From: Streptomyces sp. NBC_01689
GTDB lineage: Bacteria; Actinomycetota; Actinomycetes; Streptomycetales; Streptomycetaceae
Direction: 5' to 3'
Length of the DNA: 64,000 nucleotides
NCBI RefSeq assembly: GCF_036250675.1
Contig: NZ_CP109592.1
Location: 6,386,001-6,450,000 of the forward strand
The notes under the pieces were generated by a model. The model did not search any database and was not told the origin of the DNA. It saw only the letters and a list, made by a program, of their open reading frames with translations. Position numbers and translations under genes: made by a program. Below, in pieces: positions 1-8,553 of the stretch; position 1 is the first letter of the stretch, and every line of letters begins with the position of its first letter.

Positions 1-98
1 TCGTCATGAGCCATGCCTACCAGGGCGGTGCGGCGCGGGCGAGAGAATTTTCCACCGCCGTGGGGGGCGCGTGCGTGATCTTCCGCAGGGGGCTCGCC

Positions 99-122
99 GT
101 GCAGTTCACTGTGCAGTTCACT
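99..122. repeat. tandem 12-bp direct repeat upstream of the phosphatase gene
   Basis: GTGCAGTTCACT occurs twice head to tail and is followed by a third GTG. It ends about 80 bases before the phosphatase start. Each copy holds the heptamer GTTCACT, which resembles the GTTCACC core of streptomycete PHO boxes, but the period is 12 rather than 11. It may be an operator; this is inference. Confidence 0.4.
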
Positions 123-202
123 GTGATGTTGAGCGCTCGGACGGGGGACAAGTGGGACCTCCCGTGCCAAGCACCTGGTCCGATGGATAGGGTCCCGAGC
201 TA

Positions 203-1396
203 ATGGCAGCAGGACGAGGGCGGCGCGCGGCGGCCGAGACGTTCACGGCCCGGTTGAGGAAGCAGTGGCACCGGGCCCGCACCGCGCTGCGCAGATCCGC
301 CGTGGACTACTTCCGCGGGGACGGTTCCGACTGGATCGCGCTGGCCGGTCTGCTGCTCACGATCCCGCTGATCGCGGCGACCACACTGGTCAACTCGGTC
401 TGGTGCTCACCCGCCGCGCTGGTCCTCCCGATCGTCGCCGGCGGCCTCCTGCTGCGCCCCGCGAGCCTGCTGGGTCTCTACGCGGCCGCCGCCACCGCGC
501 TGATAGTGGAGTCCGTGAAGCTCGGCCCGTACACGGAGGGCCCGTCGCGGGTGACCCCCGGTGTGGTCCTCGTCGTCGCGGCCTGCGGATTCTTCGGTCT
601 GCTGATCGCCCAGTTCCGCAGCCGGGTGGGGGTGCCGTGGCGCCGCGGCGGCACCATGCTCTTCGACCTGCGCGAGCGCATCCGGGTCCAGAGCAAGCTG
701 CCGAAGCTGCCGCTGGGCTGGCATCGCGAGATGGCGCTGCGTCCGGCCGGCGGCCAGTCCTTCTCGGGCGACTTCGTGGTCGCGGCCCGTACGAACGGCG
801 GCCGGACCCTGGAAGTCGTCCTCACCGACGTGTCCGGCAAGGGCATGGACGCGGGGTCGCGGGCGCTGCTCCTGTCCGGCGCCTTCGGCGGCCTGCTGGG
901 CTCGCTCCCGCCGCACGCCTTCCTCCCCGCCGCCAACGGCTACCTGCTGCGGCAGGACTGGGACGAGGGCTTCGCCACCTCCATCCACCTGGTCCTCGAC
1001 CTCGACTCCGGCGACTACGAGCTGTTCTCCGCGGGACACCCGCCGGGGCTGCAGCTCAGCGCGGGCAGCGGGCGCTGGGAGGAGAAGGCGGCCGAAGGAC
1101 CGCTGCTCGGTGTCTACGACGGTGCCCAGTTCGACTCCGTGAAGGGTTCGCTGCGGCCCGGTGACGTCCTCATGCTCTTCACGGACGGGCTGGTGGAGAC
1201 TTCCGACCGCGACATCGTCGAGGGCATCGACCGCCTCACCGGCGAGGCCGACCGCTATGTCGCCGGGGGCTTCCACGGCGCCGCCTGGCATCTCATCGAG
1301 GCCGTCGCGAAGGACGTCAACGACGACCGGGCGCTGCTGCTGATCTGCCGCGAGGCCCCCGCCCCGGCCCGTCCCGCCGACCTCCCGTCCCGCTGA
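203..1396 (+). CDS. membrane-anchored PP2C-type (SpoIIE family) serine/threonine phosphatase
   Basis: This 397-residue protein has a basic N-terminus, about three hydrophobic segments (residues 43-62, 66-100 and 112-135) and a cytoplasmic SpoIIE/RsbU-type PP2C domain from about residue 170 to 385. The domain shows DVSGKGMDAGS, SAGHPPG and LFTDGLVETSDR, the usual metal-binding acidic motifs of this fold. Enzymes of this family dephosphorylate anti-anti-sigma factors and act in partner-switching cascades; no sigma-factor or anti-sigma gene lies beside it, so the substrate is unknown. There is no PAS, GAF or HAMP domain, so sensing would have to go through the membrane part. The ATG has no clear Shine-Dalgarno. 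A TAGGGT hexamer at 188-193 lies nine bases upstream, so the transcript may have a very short leader. Confidence 0.88.
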   Translation: MAAGRGRRAAAETFTARLRKQWHRARTALRRSAVDYFRGDGSDWIALAGLLLTIPLIAATTLVNSVWCSPAALVLPIVAGGLLLRPASLLGLYAAAATALIVESVKLGPYTEGPSRVTPGVVLVVAACGFFGLLIAQFRSRVGVPWRRGGTMLFDLRERIRVQSKLPKLPLGWHREMALRPAGGQSFSGDFVVAARTNGGRTLEVVLTDVSGKGMDAGSRALLLSGAFGGLLGSLPPHAFLPAANGYLLRQDWDEGFATSIHLVLDLDSGDYELFSAGHPPGLQLSAGSGRWEEKAAEGPLLGVYDGAQFDSVKGSLRPGDVLMLFTDGLVETSDRDIVEGIDRLTGEADRYVAGGFHGAAWHLIEAVAKDVNDDRALLLICREAPAPARPADLPSR

Positions 1397-1520
1397 CCCA
1401 CTGTCCCGCGACGCGCCCCGGCGGCGTTGTCCGGACGCCCGGTGCGACGGACGGCGGGACCGGTGCGACGGCGGACCCGGTACCGGCCCGTGCGGCCCCG
1501 CGGCGGGAGACACTGGAGGC

Positions 1521-1976
1521 GTGACGCAGACTCTCCTGACCCTGGCCGAGATAGAGGCCCTCGCCCGCGCGGCGCACTCCGCCCAGACCGACAAGGCGGG
1601 GCGGCCGTACGCCGAGCACCTGCAGGCCGTCGCGGACGGGGTGCGCGAGCGCGGTGGCGACGAGGCGCAACTGGCGGCGGCCTGGCTGCACGACGCCGTC
1701 GAGGACGACGTGCTCTCCGAGGACTGGCTGCGCGAGGCCGCGCTGCCCGCTCGCACACGGGACATCGTGCTGGCCCTCACCAAACACGAAGGAGAGCCCC
1801 CGGAGTCGTACGCGAAGCGCATCCGCACGACTCCCGGCGCCCTCCTGGTGAAGGCCTCGGACCTGGCGCACAACGGCGACCCGGCCCGCCTCGCGGTCCT
1901 CGACGAGCACACCCGCGCACGGCTCACGAAGAAGTACGCCGCCATGCGGGCCCTGCTCGGCCTGCCCCCGGACTGA
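1521..1976 (+). CDS. HD-domain protein, RelA/SpoT-like hydrolase fold
   Basis: This is a compact 151-residue protein that consists almost only of an HD phosphohydrolase domain. Visible motifs are AHSAQTDKAG, then YAEHLQAVA and AAWLHDAVEDD, which match the H...HD...D metal ligands of the (p)ppGpp hydrolase-like HD group. There is no synthetase domain and no TGS or ACT domain, so it is not a full RelA/SpoT. It could be a small alarmone hydrolase-like enzyme or a general metal-dependent phosphohydrolase; the sequence does not decide. The GTG start follows ACTGGAGGC, the same context as the folC start in this window, and GACACT lies six bases upstream of it. Confidence 0.8.
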   Translation: MTQTLLTLAEIEALARAAHSAQTDKAGRPYAEHLQAVADGVRERGGDEAQLAAAWLHDAVEDDVLSEDWLREAALPARTRDIVLALTKHEGEPPESYAKRIRTTPGALLVKASDLAHNGDPARLAVLDEHTRARLTKKYAAMRALLGLPPD

Positions 1977-2005
1977 GCCGGGCCCGCGGCCCGCCCGGAC
2001 ACGGC

Positions 2006-3202
2006 CTAGGCCTTGGCCTTGGCGCGTTCGCGGGCCAGTTCGGTGGCGTCCCGCTTGAAGGCCCAGTCCATGCTGGGCTCCATCGCGAAGCGGAAGACCC
2101 GGCGGACGGGTGCCGTGCACAGCAGGGTCACGGCCGTGGCGGCGACGAGCGTCACGGAGACCTCGCCGAGCGGGGTGTTCAGCCACGCGTGGTCGAACCA
2201 GCCCCAGTAGGTGCCGGCCTTGACCAGGAACCCGTGCAGCAGATAGCCGTACAGCGTGCCCGCGCCGAGTGCCGTGAACCACATCCGGCGGCGCGGCACC
2301 CACGAGAAGAAGCACGCGGTGAGCAGCAGCGAGCAGCCGAACAGCGCGAACACCATCACCGGGCCCACCCACCACGGGACGCCGAGTTCCTGCGCGCTGT
2401 CGCGGTGGTAGAACCACGCGGTGTTCATCCGCGGCACGGCCCACCAGCCCACTGCCAGCGCGGCGGCGAACACCGGCACCGACAGGATCCGGACCTCACG
2501 CCGGCGCACCAGTTGGAAGTGCTCGGGCTTCATGATCAGGCCCAGCACGAAGAACGGGAGGAACTGGAGCACGCGCTGCAGGTCGAGGTCGTCACCGATG
2601 TCCGGTGAGACGGACGCGAGCATGGCGACGACGAGCGCGACCGGGAGCGGCCAACGCACCATCTTCCACAGCGGGGTGGTCAGCCGCCAGATGAACAGCG
2701 CGCACAGGAACCAGGTGAGGTACCAGGGGTCCATCAGGCTGATCGGCAGCGAGGTGTCGCCGTCGGCCCAGCGCTTGAAGAGGACGTACGACACCTCGAA
2801 GACGACGTAGGGGACGGCGACGCCGGTCACCAGCCGCTTCAGACGGTCGGGGCGCATGTCGAAACTGCGGCTGAAATAGCCGGAGATGATGATGAACGCC
2901 GGCATGTGGAAGGAGTAGACGACCGTGTACGCCGCCTCGAGGACGCGGCTCTGGCCCTTCAGGGGCTCCCAGGCGTGGCCCATGGCCACGAGCACGATCG
3001 CCAGGTACTTGGCGTTGTCGAAGAACGCGTCGCGCTGCGCCGCGGGCTTCGCGGCCGGGGCGGCGGACCCGGCCGTTCCCGTCGTGGCGTGCGGCGCGGA
3101 CCGGTGCTGTGGTGAGCGCGGACCCGGCACCCCCTGGGACGGCTGCTGTGCCGGGGGGAGGGGCGCTCGCTGCCGGCTGTCGGGTCGGAGTGAGTTCGTC
3201 AC
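2006..3202 (-). CDS. acyltransferase 3 family integral membrane protein
   Basis: This protein of about 398 residues has a disordered N-terminal 60 residues rich in Pro, Ala and Gln, then the typical first segment of the acyltransferase-3 (NolL/OafA-like) family, FFDNAKYLAIVLVAMGHAW, where the His is the conserved family residue. About ten membrane segments follow. Such proteins O-acylate sugars or other extracellular glycans, so a role in cell-envelope modification is likely, but the acceptor is unknown. I chose the GTG at 3202 because GGGAGGG sits just before it; a GTG four codons further upstream is also open. The gene is alone on the minus strand, convergent with the HD-domain gene, 30 bp apart. 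Confidence 0.82.
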   Translation of the reverse strand: MTNSLRPDSRQRAPLPPAQQPSQGVPGPRSPQHRSAPHATTGTAGSAAPAAKPAAQRDAFFDNAKYLAIVLVAMGHAWEPLKGQSRVLEAAYTVVYSFHMPAFIIISGYFSRSFDMRPDRLKRLVTGVAVPYVVFEVSYVLFKRWADGDTSLPISLMDPWYLTWFLCALFIWRLTTPLWKMVRWPLPVALVVAMLASVSPDIGDDLDLQRVLQFLPFFVLGLIMKPEHFQLVRRREVRILSVPVFAAALAVGWWAVPRMNTAWFYHRDSAQELGVPWWVGPVMVFALFGCSLLLTACFFSWVPRRRMWFTALGAGTLYGYLLHGFLVKAGTYWGWFDHAWLNTPLGEVSVTLVAATAVTLLCTAPVRRVFRFAMEPSMDWAFKRDATELARERAKAKA

Positions 3203-3836
3203 AGACCCTCCCACCAGGCTCGGAGGGAGAGGGTCCGGAACGTTGCTGCGCTTGCGGGGGGCGAGGCGGCGTGGAACATCTGAGGCACCCTAGCGTCGTG
3301 TGTGTGTCTTCGTAAAACCTTCGACGTCATTCCTGTATATGCGCTGCGTGTACCCCGCATTTGAAGATGTGTGCCTGTCGGTTCGCAACCCGGTCCGCAT
3401 ACCGATTCGCCTGCCGTATGGGGTTGTTGTGTGGAGGGTCTGTCCTCATTCTTCATGACTAAACAGTGCATAACGTTCGCGGGCGACTCTGGTGGAATGT
3501 CCGGTTCATTAGTCTTTAGTGGCCTGTTGGCGGTCGCCGGGCAAGGCCCTCACTGTGACCGCGGCGACAATTAGAATTCCCTGAGAGTGAGATGTGTGGA
3601 CATGGAAACGATCTTGCTGAATTTCCTGGCCGACGCGCACTCGAATTGCTCTGCGGGCCAACGCGGTTCACCTGTTCGCGGACGCGGCCGCCGGTTGGGC
3701 TCCAGGGCTCCGCGACCGACGATGTGTCACCCGCGGCATACGGGAGCCGCGTTGGTGGCACGATGGTTCTGGCGGGGGTGCGAGGGGTTGCATCCCCGGG
3801 CCGGGAGAGCGAACCGACCGTAGGGTGTGATCAGTT
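3203..3836. other. 634-bp intergenic stretch with lower GC, no gene seen
   Basis: The part from about 3290 to 3660 is visibly richer in A and T than its surroundings and has stops in all frames. No reading frame has streptomycete third-position bias. A TAGGGT hexamer at 3821-3826 is a candidate -10 box for the small membrane gene that follows. Confidence 0.6.
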
Positions 3837-4031
3837 GTGGCCATCTCGCTGTCAGTGGTACTGCTGTTGGCGATCATCCTCGTGGTGCTGATACGGGGAG
3901 GATCGATCAAGGCGGGGCCCGCGATCGTCGCGGTGCTCTTCGGCTTCTTCCTCGCGTCGACCGGCATGGCTCCGTCGATCCAACGGTTCCTCGACTCGAT
4001 AGCGCAGACCATCAACTCGATCAGCTTCTGA
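3837..4031 (+). CDS. small membrane protein, 64 residues
   Basis: The protein starts directly with a hydrophobic helix (residues 2-19), has a short basic turn RGGSIKAG, a second hydrophobic segment (residues 28-45) and an amphipathic C-terminus ending in NSISF. This fits a two-segment membrane protein with both ends on the same side. It has strong GC bias at third positions, which supports it as a real gene despite its size. I do not recognise a named function. The GTG start has no good Shine-Dalgarno; TAGGGT at 3821-3826 would put a transcript start about four bases before the codon, so a nearly leaderless mRNA is possible. Confidence 0.72.
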   Translation: MAISLSVVLLLAIILVVLIRGGSIKAGPAIVAVLFGFFLASTGMAPSIQRFLDSIAQTINSISF

Positions 4032-4532
4032 CCGGCGGTCGCTGTCCGGCGGATCTCGCCGACCGCGCTCGACGGACCGTCCTGGACCCGACCGTCCTCG
4101 ACCGGCGGTCCCGGGCGGTGGTCCCCGGCCCGGGAGTGAGGTCCGGCCCCGGGTCCGGTCGCGGCACGGCCCGCGCACGACGTGCCGGCCCCTCGTCGGC
4201 CGAACCGTCGCCCGGCCCTGCCCGCCGCTCCCCGGCCGCGGCGCGCCGCTGCTTCCGCGGGCCCCGTGCCCCGTCGCACGCGCACCCTTCCCCGCGCGAA
4301 CCGTGCGGCTCTCCCCGCGTCGGCCGGCCGGCGCCGCACGCGTCGCACGTGTCGCTTCCTCCGCCGCGCCGTACGCGCCGCCCGCGCGACGTTCACTCCC
4401 TGTGTGCCGTGCGCGCGCCCCTATGTATGTCTTCGCATCCCCTCGCGTTCCTCCGGGATCCCGGTCGGGGCGCCGGAAACGCGTCAGGGCCAGGTGGAGG
4501 AGTGATCCTCCGACCTGGCCCTGAGCCGTAAG
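4032..4532. other. GC-rich intergenic stretch, no gene seen
   Basis: Very GC-rich sequence between the small membrane gene and tRNA-Gly. The open frames in it are rich in Arg, Pro and Ala without domain features and look like by-products of base composition. A short hairpin-like stretch (CCTGGCC repeats around 4490-4520) lies just past the 3' end of the tRNA and may serve as its terminator. Confidence 0.45.
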
Positions 4533-4603
4533 AGCGGGCGACGGGAATCGAACCCGCGTAGCTAGTTTGGAAGACTAGGGCTCTACCATTGAGCTACGCC
4601 CGC
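4533..4603 (-). tRNA. tRNA-Gly, anticodon TCC
   Basis: The minus strand folds into a cloverleaf: acceptor GCGGGCG paired with CGCCCGC, discriminator T, anticodon stem CTAGT/ACTAG with loop CTTCCAA (anticodon TCC), and T arm GCGGG-TTCGATT-CCCGT. CCA is not encoded. It reads GGA and GGG codons. Confidence 0.96.
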
Positions 4604-4755
4604 ACACATCGCACCGCAGGTCAGTGACCGCGGCGCTGAACGCATCCTAGCGGGTCGCACCCCCGCGGCGCACACTCCGTTCCGGCGCCTCGCGGGCGCC
4701 CGTGAAATGCGGCGGCCGCACTGCCTGCGGGCATGTACCCTACGTGTCGCACCGA

Positions 4756-4832
4756 CGGGGTGTGGCGCAGCTTGGTAGCGCGTCCGCTTTGGGAGCGGAA
4801 GGCCGTGGGTTCAAATCCCGCCACCCCGACCA
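4756..4832 (+). tRNA. tRNA-Pro, anticodon TGG
   Basis: Acceptor CGGGGTG pairs with CACCCCG; discriminator A is followed by an encoded CCA. The anticodon loop TTTGGGA, closed by the CCGC/GCGG stem, gives TGG. The D arm has GCGCAGCTTGGTAGCGC and the T loop TTCAAAT. It lies upstream of trigger factor. Confidence 0.96.
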
Positions 4833-4885
4833 CCAGCGGCATCCGGCGGCCCGAAGCCCGATGGCCGGGATCGCAAGATCGCCTT

Positions 4886-4914
4886 TTGGGGCGTGTACCG
4901 CCTGCGGTTACTAT
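4886..4914 (+). promoter_or_regulatory. candidate vegetative promoter for tig
   Basis: TTGGGG and TACTAT are separated by 17 bases, a fair match to the HrdB-type consensus. Transcription would start near 4921 and give a leader of about 140 bases before the tig start. Confidence 0.5.
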
Positions 4915-5060
4915 GCAGGTTGCGCGCCCGTGTGTCTGCACTGTCACGTCTCTCAAGGGCCCGTGAATCCACCGAGGCTCCGCCCGACCGACCGGGCGGA
5001 CGCACGCGGCGGAACCCCGCAGCAGTACCCCCAAGAAGTCAGCCACAAGGAGACCGAACC

Positions 5061-6446
5061 GTGAAGAGCGCCGTGGAGAACCTGAACCCGACCCGGGTTC
5101 GGCTCACTGTCGAGGTGCCCTTCGAGGAGCTCAAGGACAGCCTCGACGCGGCGTACAAGAAGATCAACCAGCAGGTCACGGTGAAGGGCTTCCGGAAGGG
5201 CAAGATCCCGGCGCGCGTCATCGACCAGCGGTTCGGTCGCGGCGCCGTGCTCGAAGAGGCCGTCAACGACGCGCTCCCGAAGTTCTACACCGAAGCGGTC
5301 AACGAGGCTGAGCTGAACGTCCTCGGCCAGCCCGAGGTCGACATCACCGAGCTGAAGGACGGCGAGACGCTGAACTTCACCGCCGAGGTCGACGTCCGCC
5401 CGGCCATCGAGATCCCGGACTACTCCGGCATCGAGGTCGAGGTCGACGCCATCGCGGTGAGCGACGAGGACATCGAGAAGGCCGTCGAGGAGCTCCGTGA
5501 GCGCTTCGCGTCCACCTCGCCGGTCGAGCGCGCCGCCGCGGACGGCGACGTCGTGACGATCGACCTGGAGGCCAAGGTCGACGGAGAGGTGCTGGAGGAC
5601 GGCGTCGCCTCCGACGTCTCCTACACCATCGGCTCCGGCGAGCTGCTGGACGGCATCGACGAGGCCGTCAAGGGCCTGGAGGCCGGTGGCGAGACCACCT
5701 TCACCTCCGAGCTCAAGGGCGGCTCCGCGGCCGGCAAGGAGGCCGAGGTCACCGTCAAGGTCACCCAGGTCGCCGCGCGCGAACTCCCCGAGCTGGACGA
5801 CGACTTCGCGCAGCTCGCCTCGGAGTTCGACACCCTTGAGGAGCTCCGTGCGGACAGCCGCAAGCGCCTCGAGAACATGAAGGAGTACGACCAGGCCACG
5901 CAGGCCCAGGAGCGCGTCCTGGAGAAGCTGCTCGAGCTGGTCGAGGTGCCCGTCCCCGAGAAGCTGCTCGAGGACGAGATCAACACCCGCAAGCACAACC
6001 TGGAGCACCACCAGCTCGGCCAGATGGGCCTCGACCTCGCGAAGTACCTGGAGATCCAGGGCAAGACCGAGGAGGAGTGGGACGCCGAGACCAAGGAAGC
6101 CGCGGTCAAGGGCATCAAGACGCAGTTCGTCCTCGACGAGCTCGTCAACAAGGAGAAGCTCAACGTCAACCAGGAGGAGCTCACCGAGCACCTCATGCGG
6201 CGCGCGGCCTCCTCCGGCATGTCCCCCGACCAGTTCGCCCAGGCGGTCGTCGAGGGCGGCCAGGTCCCGATGCTGGTCGGCGAGGTCGCCCGCGGCAAGG
6301 CGCTCGCGGTCGTCGTCGAGGCCGCCACGGTCAAGGACACGAACGGCGAGATCGTCGACCTGGACGACGAGGACGAGACGGAGGGCTCCACGGAGACCGC
6401 CGAGGCCGTCGAGGCCGAGGCCACCGAGGACAAGCCCGAGGCCTGA
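5061..6446 (+). CDS. tig: trigger factor, ribosome-associated chaperone and peptidyl-prolyl isomerase
   Basis: This 461-residue protein has the trigger-factor order: an N-terminal ribosome-binding domain with the signature loop GFRKGKIPA (residues 43-51), a central FKBP-type isomerase domain (about 155-240), and a helical C-terminal chaperone domain. The last 40 residues form an acidic tail rich in Glu and Asp. It binds the ribosome exit tunnel and protects nascent chains. The GTG start is preceded by AAGGAGA. It stands directly upstream of clpP1, the usual bacterial tig-clp order, but a strong hairpin and over 500 bases separate them, so they are probably separate transcripts. Confidence 0.97.
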   Translation: MKSAVENLNPTRVRLTVEVPFEELKDSLDAAYKKINQQVTVKGFRKGKIPARVIDQRFGRGAVLEEAVNDALPKFYTEAVNEAELNVLGQPEVDITELKDGETLNFTAEVDVRPAIEIPDYSGIEVEVDAIAVSDEDIEKAVEELRERFASTSPVERAAADGDVVTIDLEAKVDGEVLEDGVASDVSYTIGSGELLDGIDEAVKGLEAGGETTFTSELKGGSAAGKEAEVTVKVTQVAARELPELDDDFAQLASEFDTLEELRADSRKRLENMKEYDQATQAQERVLEKLLELVEVPVPEKLLEDEINTRKHNLEHHQLGQMGLDLAKYLEIQGKTEEEWDAETKEAAVKGIKTQFVLDELVNKEKLNVNQEELTEHLMRRAASSGMSPDQFAQAVVEGGQVPMLVGEVARGKALAVVVEAATVKDTNGEIVDLDDEDETEGSTETAEAVEAEATEDKPEA

Positions 6447-6490
6447 TCGCCTCCGCGGACCGAGGCCCGACCGCCTCACCGGTACGCCGT

Positions 6491-6530
6491 GACGGGCCCC
6501 CGGGGACTTCCGAGTCCCCGGGGGCCCGTC
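6491..6530 (+). terminator. strong hairpin terminator after tig
   Basis: Two perfectly complementary 18-base arms (6491-6508 and 6513-6530) flank the tetraloop TCCG. No T tract follows, as is common in streptomycetes. Confidence 0.88.
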
Positions 6531-6787
6531 CGTCTTCCGCCACCCCGCCCGGCCCGGTGCCCGTCCCCGCCTCCCGTGTCCCCGCCTTCCCGTCCCTTCG
6601 CGCCCACCCCGGGCGCCCGCCGCCGGCCCGCCGGGGGCGCGCGGAACCCGGCCGGGCGCCCCGCGACCGGACGCACCGGACGGCGCACGGCCGCCGCGGA
6701 CACCACCACGGCCCGCGGCGGCCGGCGCTCCGGTCCCCGGGCCTCCCAGGGGCCCGCGCGACCCCGCTCAGAGCGGCGCGGCGCATG

Positions 6788-6801
6788 CGCTCACAGCGAA
6801 C
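6788..6801 (-). promoter_or_regulatory. ClgR-type operator upstream of clpP1
   Basis: The minus strand reads GTTCGC-N5-GCG, the operator described for the Streptomyces Clp regulator ClgR. A TAGGGT hexamer at 6840-6845 would give a transcript start near 6852, which places the site at about -57, right for an activator. The site match is seen; binding is inferred from known ClgR control of clpP1. Confidence 0.62.
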
Positions 6802-6967
6802 AGTTCCTTCTGCGGGATTCCCCGGAGGGACCAGCGCGTTAGGGTCCATGAATACGAGGGCAGGGGAGTCCCCGAAGCCGCCCGGAGCGGTGTTGCACCG
6901 GGGTCCCACGCCCCCAGCAGAAGACGTGAGACGGCCCGGCGCCGTCGTAAGACGAGCAGGTGGATAC

Positions 6968-7585
6968 GTGACGAATCTGATGCCCACAGCTGCCGGCGAC
7001 CCCATCGGTGGTGGCCTCGGCGACCAGGTCTACAACCGACTGCTCGGCGAGCGGATCATCTTCCTCGGCCAGGCGGTCGACGATGACATCGCCAACAAGA
7101 TCACGGCGCAGCTGCTGCTCCTTGCCTCCGACCCGGACAAGGACATCTACCTCTACATCAACAGCCCCGGCGGTTCGATCACCGCGGGCATGGCGATCTA
7201 CGACACCATGCAGTACATCAAGAACGACGTGGTGACGATCGCCATGGGCATGGCCGCCTCGATGGGCCAGTTCCTGCTCAGCGCCGGCACCCCCGGCAAG
7301 CGCTTCGCGCTGCCGAACGCCGAGATCCTGATCCACCAGCCGTCGGCCGGCCTCGCCGGCTCGGCCTCGGACATCAAGATCCACGCCGAGCGGCTGCTGC
7401 ACACGAAGAAGCGCATGGCGGAGCTGACCTCCTTCCACACCGGCCAGACCGTGGAGCAGATCACCCGCGACTCGGACCGCGACCGCTGGTTCGACCCGAT
7501 CGAGGCCAAGGAGTACGGCCTCATCGACGACATCATGCCCACCGCTGCCGGTATGCCGGGCGGCGGCGGCACCGGGGCCGCGTAA
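6968..7585 (+). CDS. clpP1: ATP-dependent Clp protease proteolytic subunit ClpP1
   Basis: This 205-residue serine peptidase forms the heptameric rings of the Clp protease. The catalytic triad is visible as Ser98 in MGMAASMGQ, His123 in EILIHQP and Asp172 in the DSDRDRW segment. The GTG at 6968 gives the N-terminus [10 protein letters not shown]; an ATG four codons later is the other possible start. AGCAGGTGG precedes the GTG as ribosome-binding site. The C-terminus ends in a Gly-rich GGGGTGAA tail. The gene is followed 127 bp later by clpP2 in the usual actinobacterial tandem, in which the two different subunits assemble together with ClpX or ClpC. Confidence 0.96.
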   Translation: MTNLMPTAAGDPIGGGLGDQVYNRLLGERIIFLGQAVDDDIANKITAQLLLLASDPDKDIYLYINSPGGSITAGMAIYDTMQYIKNDVVTIAMGMAASMGQFLLSAGTPGKRFALPNAEILIHQPSAGLAGSASDIKIHAERLLHTKKRMAELTSFHTGQTVEQITRDSDRDRWFDPIEAKEYGLIDDIMPTAAGMPGGGGTGAA

Positions 7586-7712
7586 AGCCCCTCAGCGCCC
7601 CCAGGGCGGCTGTGGGGCCCCACCCGCCGCCATCCGCTCTCGGGGCGGCGCAGGAGCCCCCAGCGCCCCCGGGCGACCGCCTCAGCCCTTTCCAGGCTCT
7701 TCAGGAGACACA

Positions 7713-8393
7713 GTGAACGACTTCCCCGGCAGCGGCCCCTACGCCCGCACGCAGGCCGAGTACACCGGTCCTCGTGCGGAGTCCCGCTACGTCATCCCGC
7801 GCTTCGTCGAGCGCACCTCGCAGGGCGTGCGTGAGTACGACCCGTACGCGAAGCTGTTCGAGGAGCGCGTGATCTTCCTCGGCGTGCAGATCGACGACGC
7901 CTCCGCCAACGACGTCATGGCGCAGCTGCTGTGCCTGGAGTCGATGGACCCCGACCGTGACATCTCGGTCTACATCAACAGCCCCGGTGGCTCCTTCACG
8001 GCGCTCACCGCGATCTACGACACGATGCAGTTCGTGAAGCCCGACATCCAGACGGTCTGCATGGGCCAGGCCGCCTCGGCCGCCGCGATCCTGCTGGCCG
8101 CCGGCACGCCGGGCAAGCGCATGGCGCTCCCGAACGCCCGTGTGCTGATCCACCAGCCCTACAGCGAGACCGGCCGCGGCCAGGTCTCGGACCTCGAGAT
8201 CGCCGCCAACGAGATCCTCCGGATGCGCTCGCAGCTCGAGGACATGCTGGCCAAGCACTCGACCACGCCGATCGAGAAGATCCGCGAGGACATCGAGCGC
8301 GACAAGATCCTCACCGCTGAGGACGCGCTGGCGTACGGGCTGATCGACCAGATCATCTCCACCCGCAAGATGAACAATTCCGCGGTCGTCTGA
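7713..8393 (+). CDS. clpP2: ATP-dependent Clp protease proteolytic subunit ClpP2
   Basis: This 226-residue second ClpP paralogue carries Ser122 in [10 protein letters not shown], His147 in RVLIHQP and the acidic residue in REDIERDK. Its N-terminus is about 20 residues longer than that of ClpP1, as expected for the actinobacterial ClpP2 type, whose leader is processed. AGGAGA lies five bases before the GTG start. In actinobacteria ClpP2 forms the ring that docks the ATPase, while ClpP1 forms the other ring. Conservation of the loop SYIN-type substrate strand (YINSPGG) is complete, so the subunit should be active. Confidence 0.96.
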   Translation: MNDFPGSGPYARTQAEYTGPRAESRYVIPRFVERTSQGVREYDPYAKLFEERVIFLGVQIDDASANDVMAQLLCLESMDPDRDISVYINSPGGSFTALTAIYDTMQFVKPDIQTVCMGQAASAAAILLAAGTPGKRMALPNARVLIHQPYSETGRGQVSDLEIAANEILRMRSQLEDMLAKHSTTPIEKIREDIERDKILTAEDALAYGLIDQIISTRKMNNSAVV

Positions 8394-8553
8394 CGTACCG
8401 CTGTATCGTCTGCCGCTCCTTGGCGCGGTTCACGACAAAGTGAACCACGCCAAGGGGGGCCCGAACGGGGGGCTCGGCAAGGTACCGTCGTTCATAAGGC
8501 AGCACCAGGAGCCGCTGGACCTAGGCGTCTCCCAGGCGAAGGGGAAGCACACC

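Noticed and set aside
6..203. 65-residue frame at the window start
   Set aside because: No ribosome-binding site, low codon bias, and it crosses the tandem repeat and promoter region of the phosphatase gene.
3592..3891. 99-residue frame in the AT-richer gap
   Set aside because: Cys/Trp-rich composition without family features; it overlaps the better supported small membrane gene.
4953..6479. 508-residue frame antisense to tig
   Set aside because: Leu/Asp/Val-rich mirror of the Glu/Lys-rich trigger factor; no gene features.
8440..8553. 38-codon upstream extension of ClpX
   Set aside because: The family starts right before the zinc domain, and AAGGGGAA marks the GTG at 8554.
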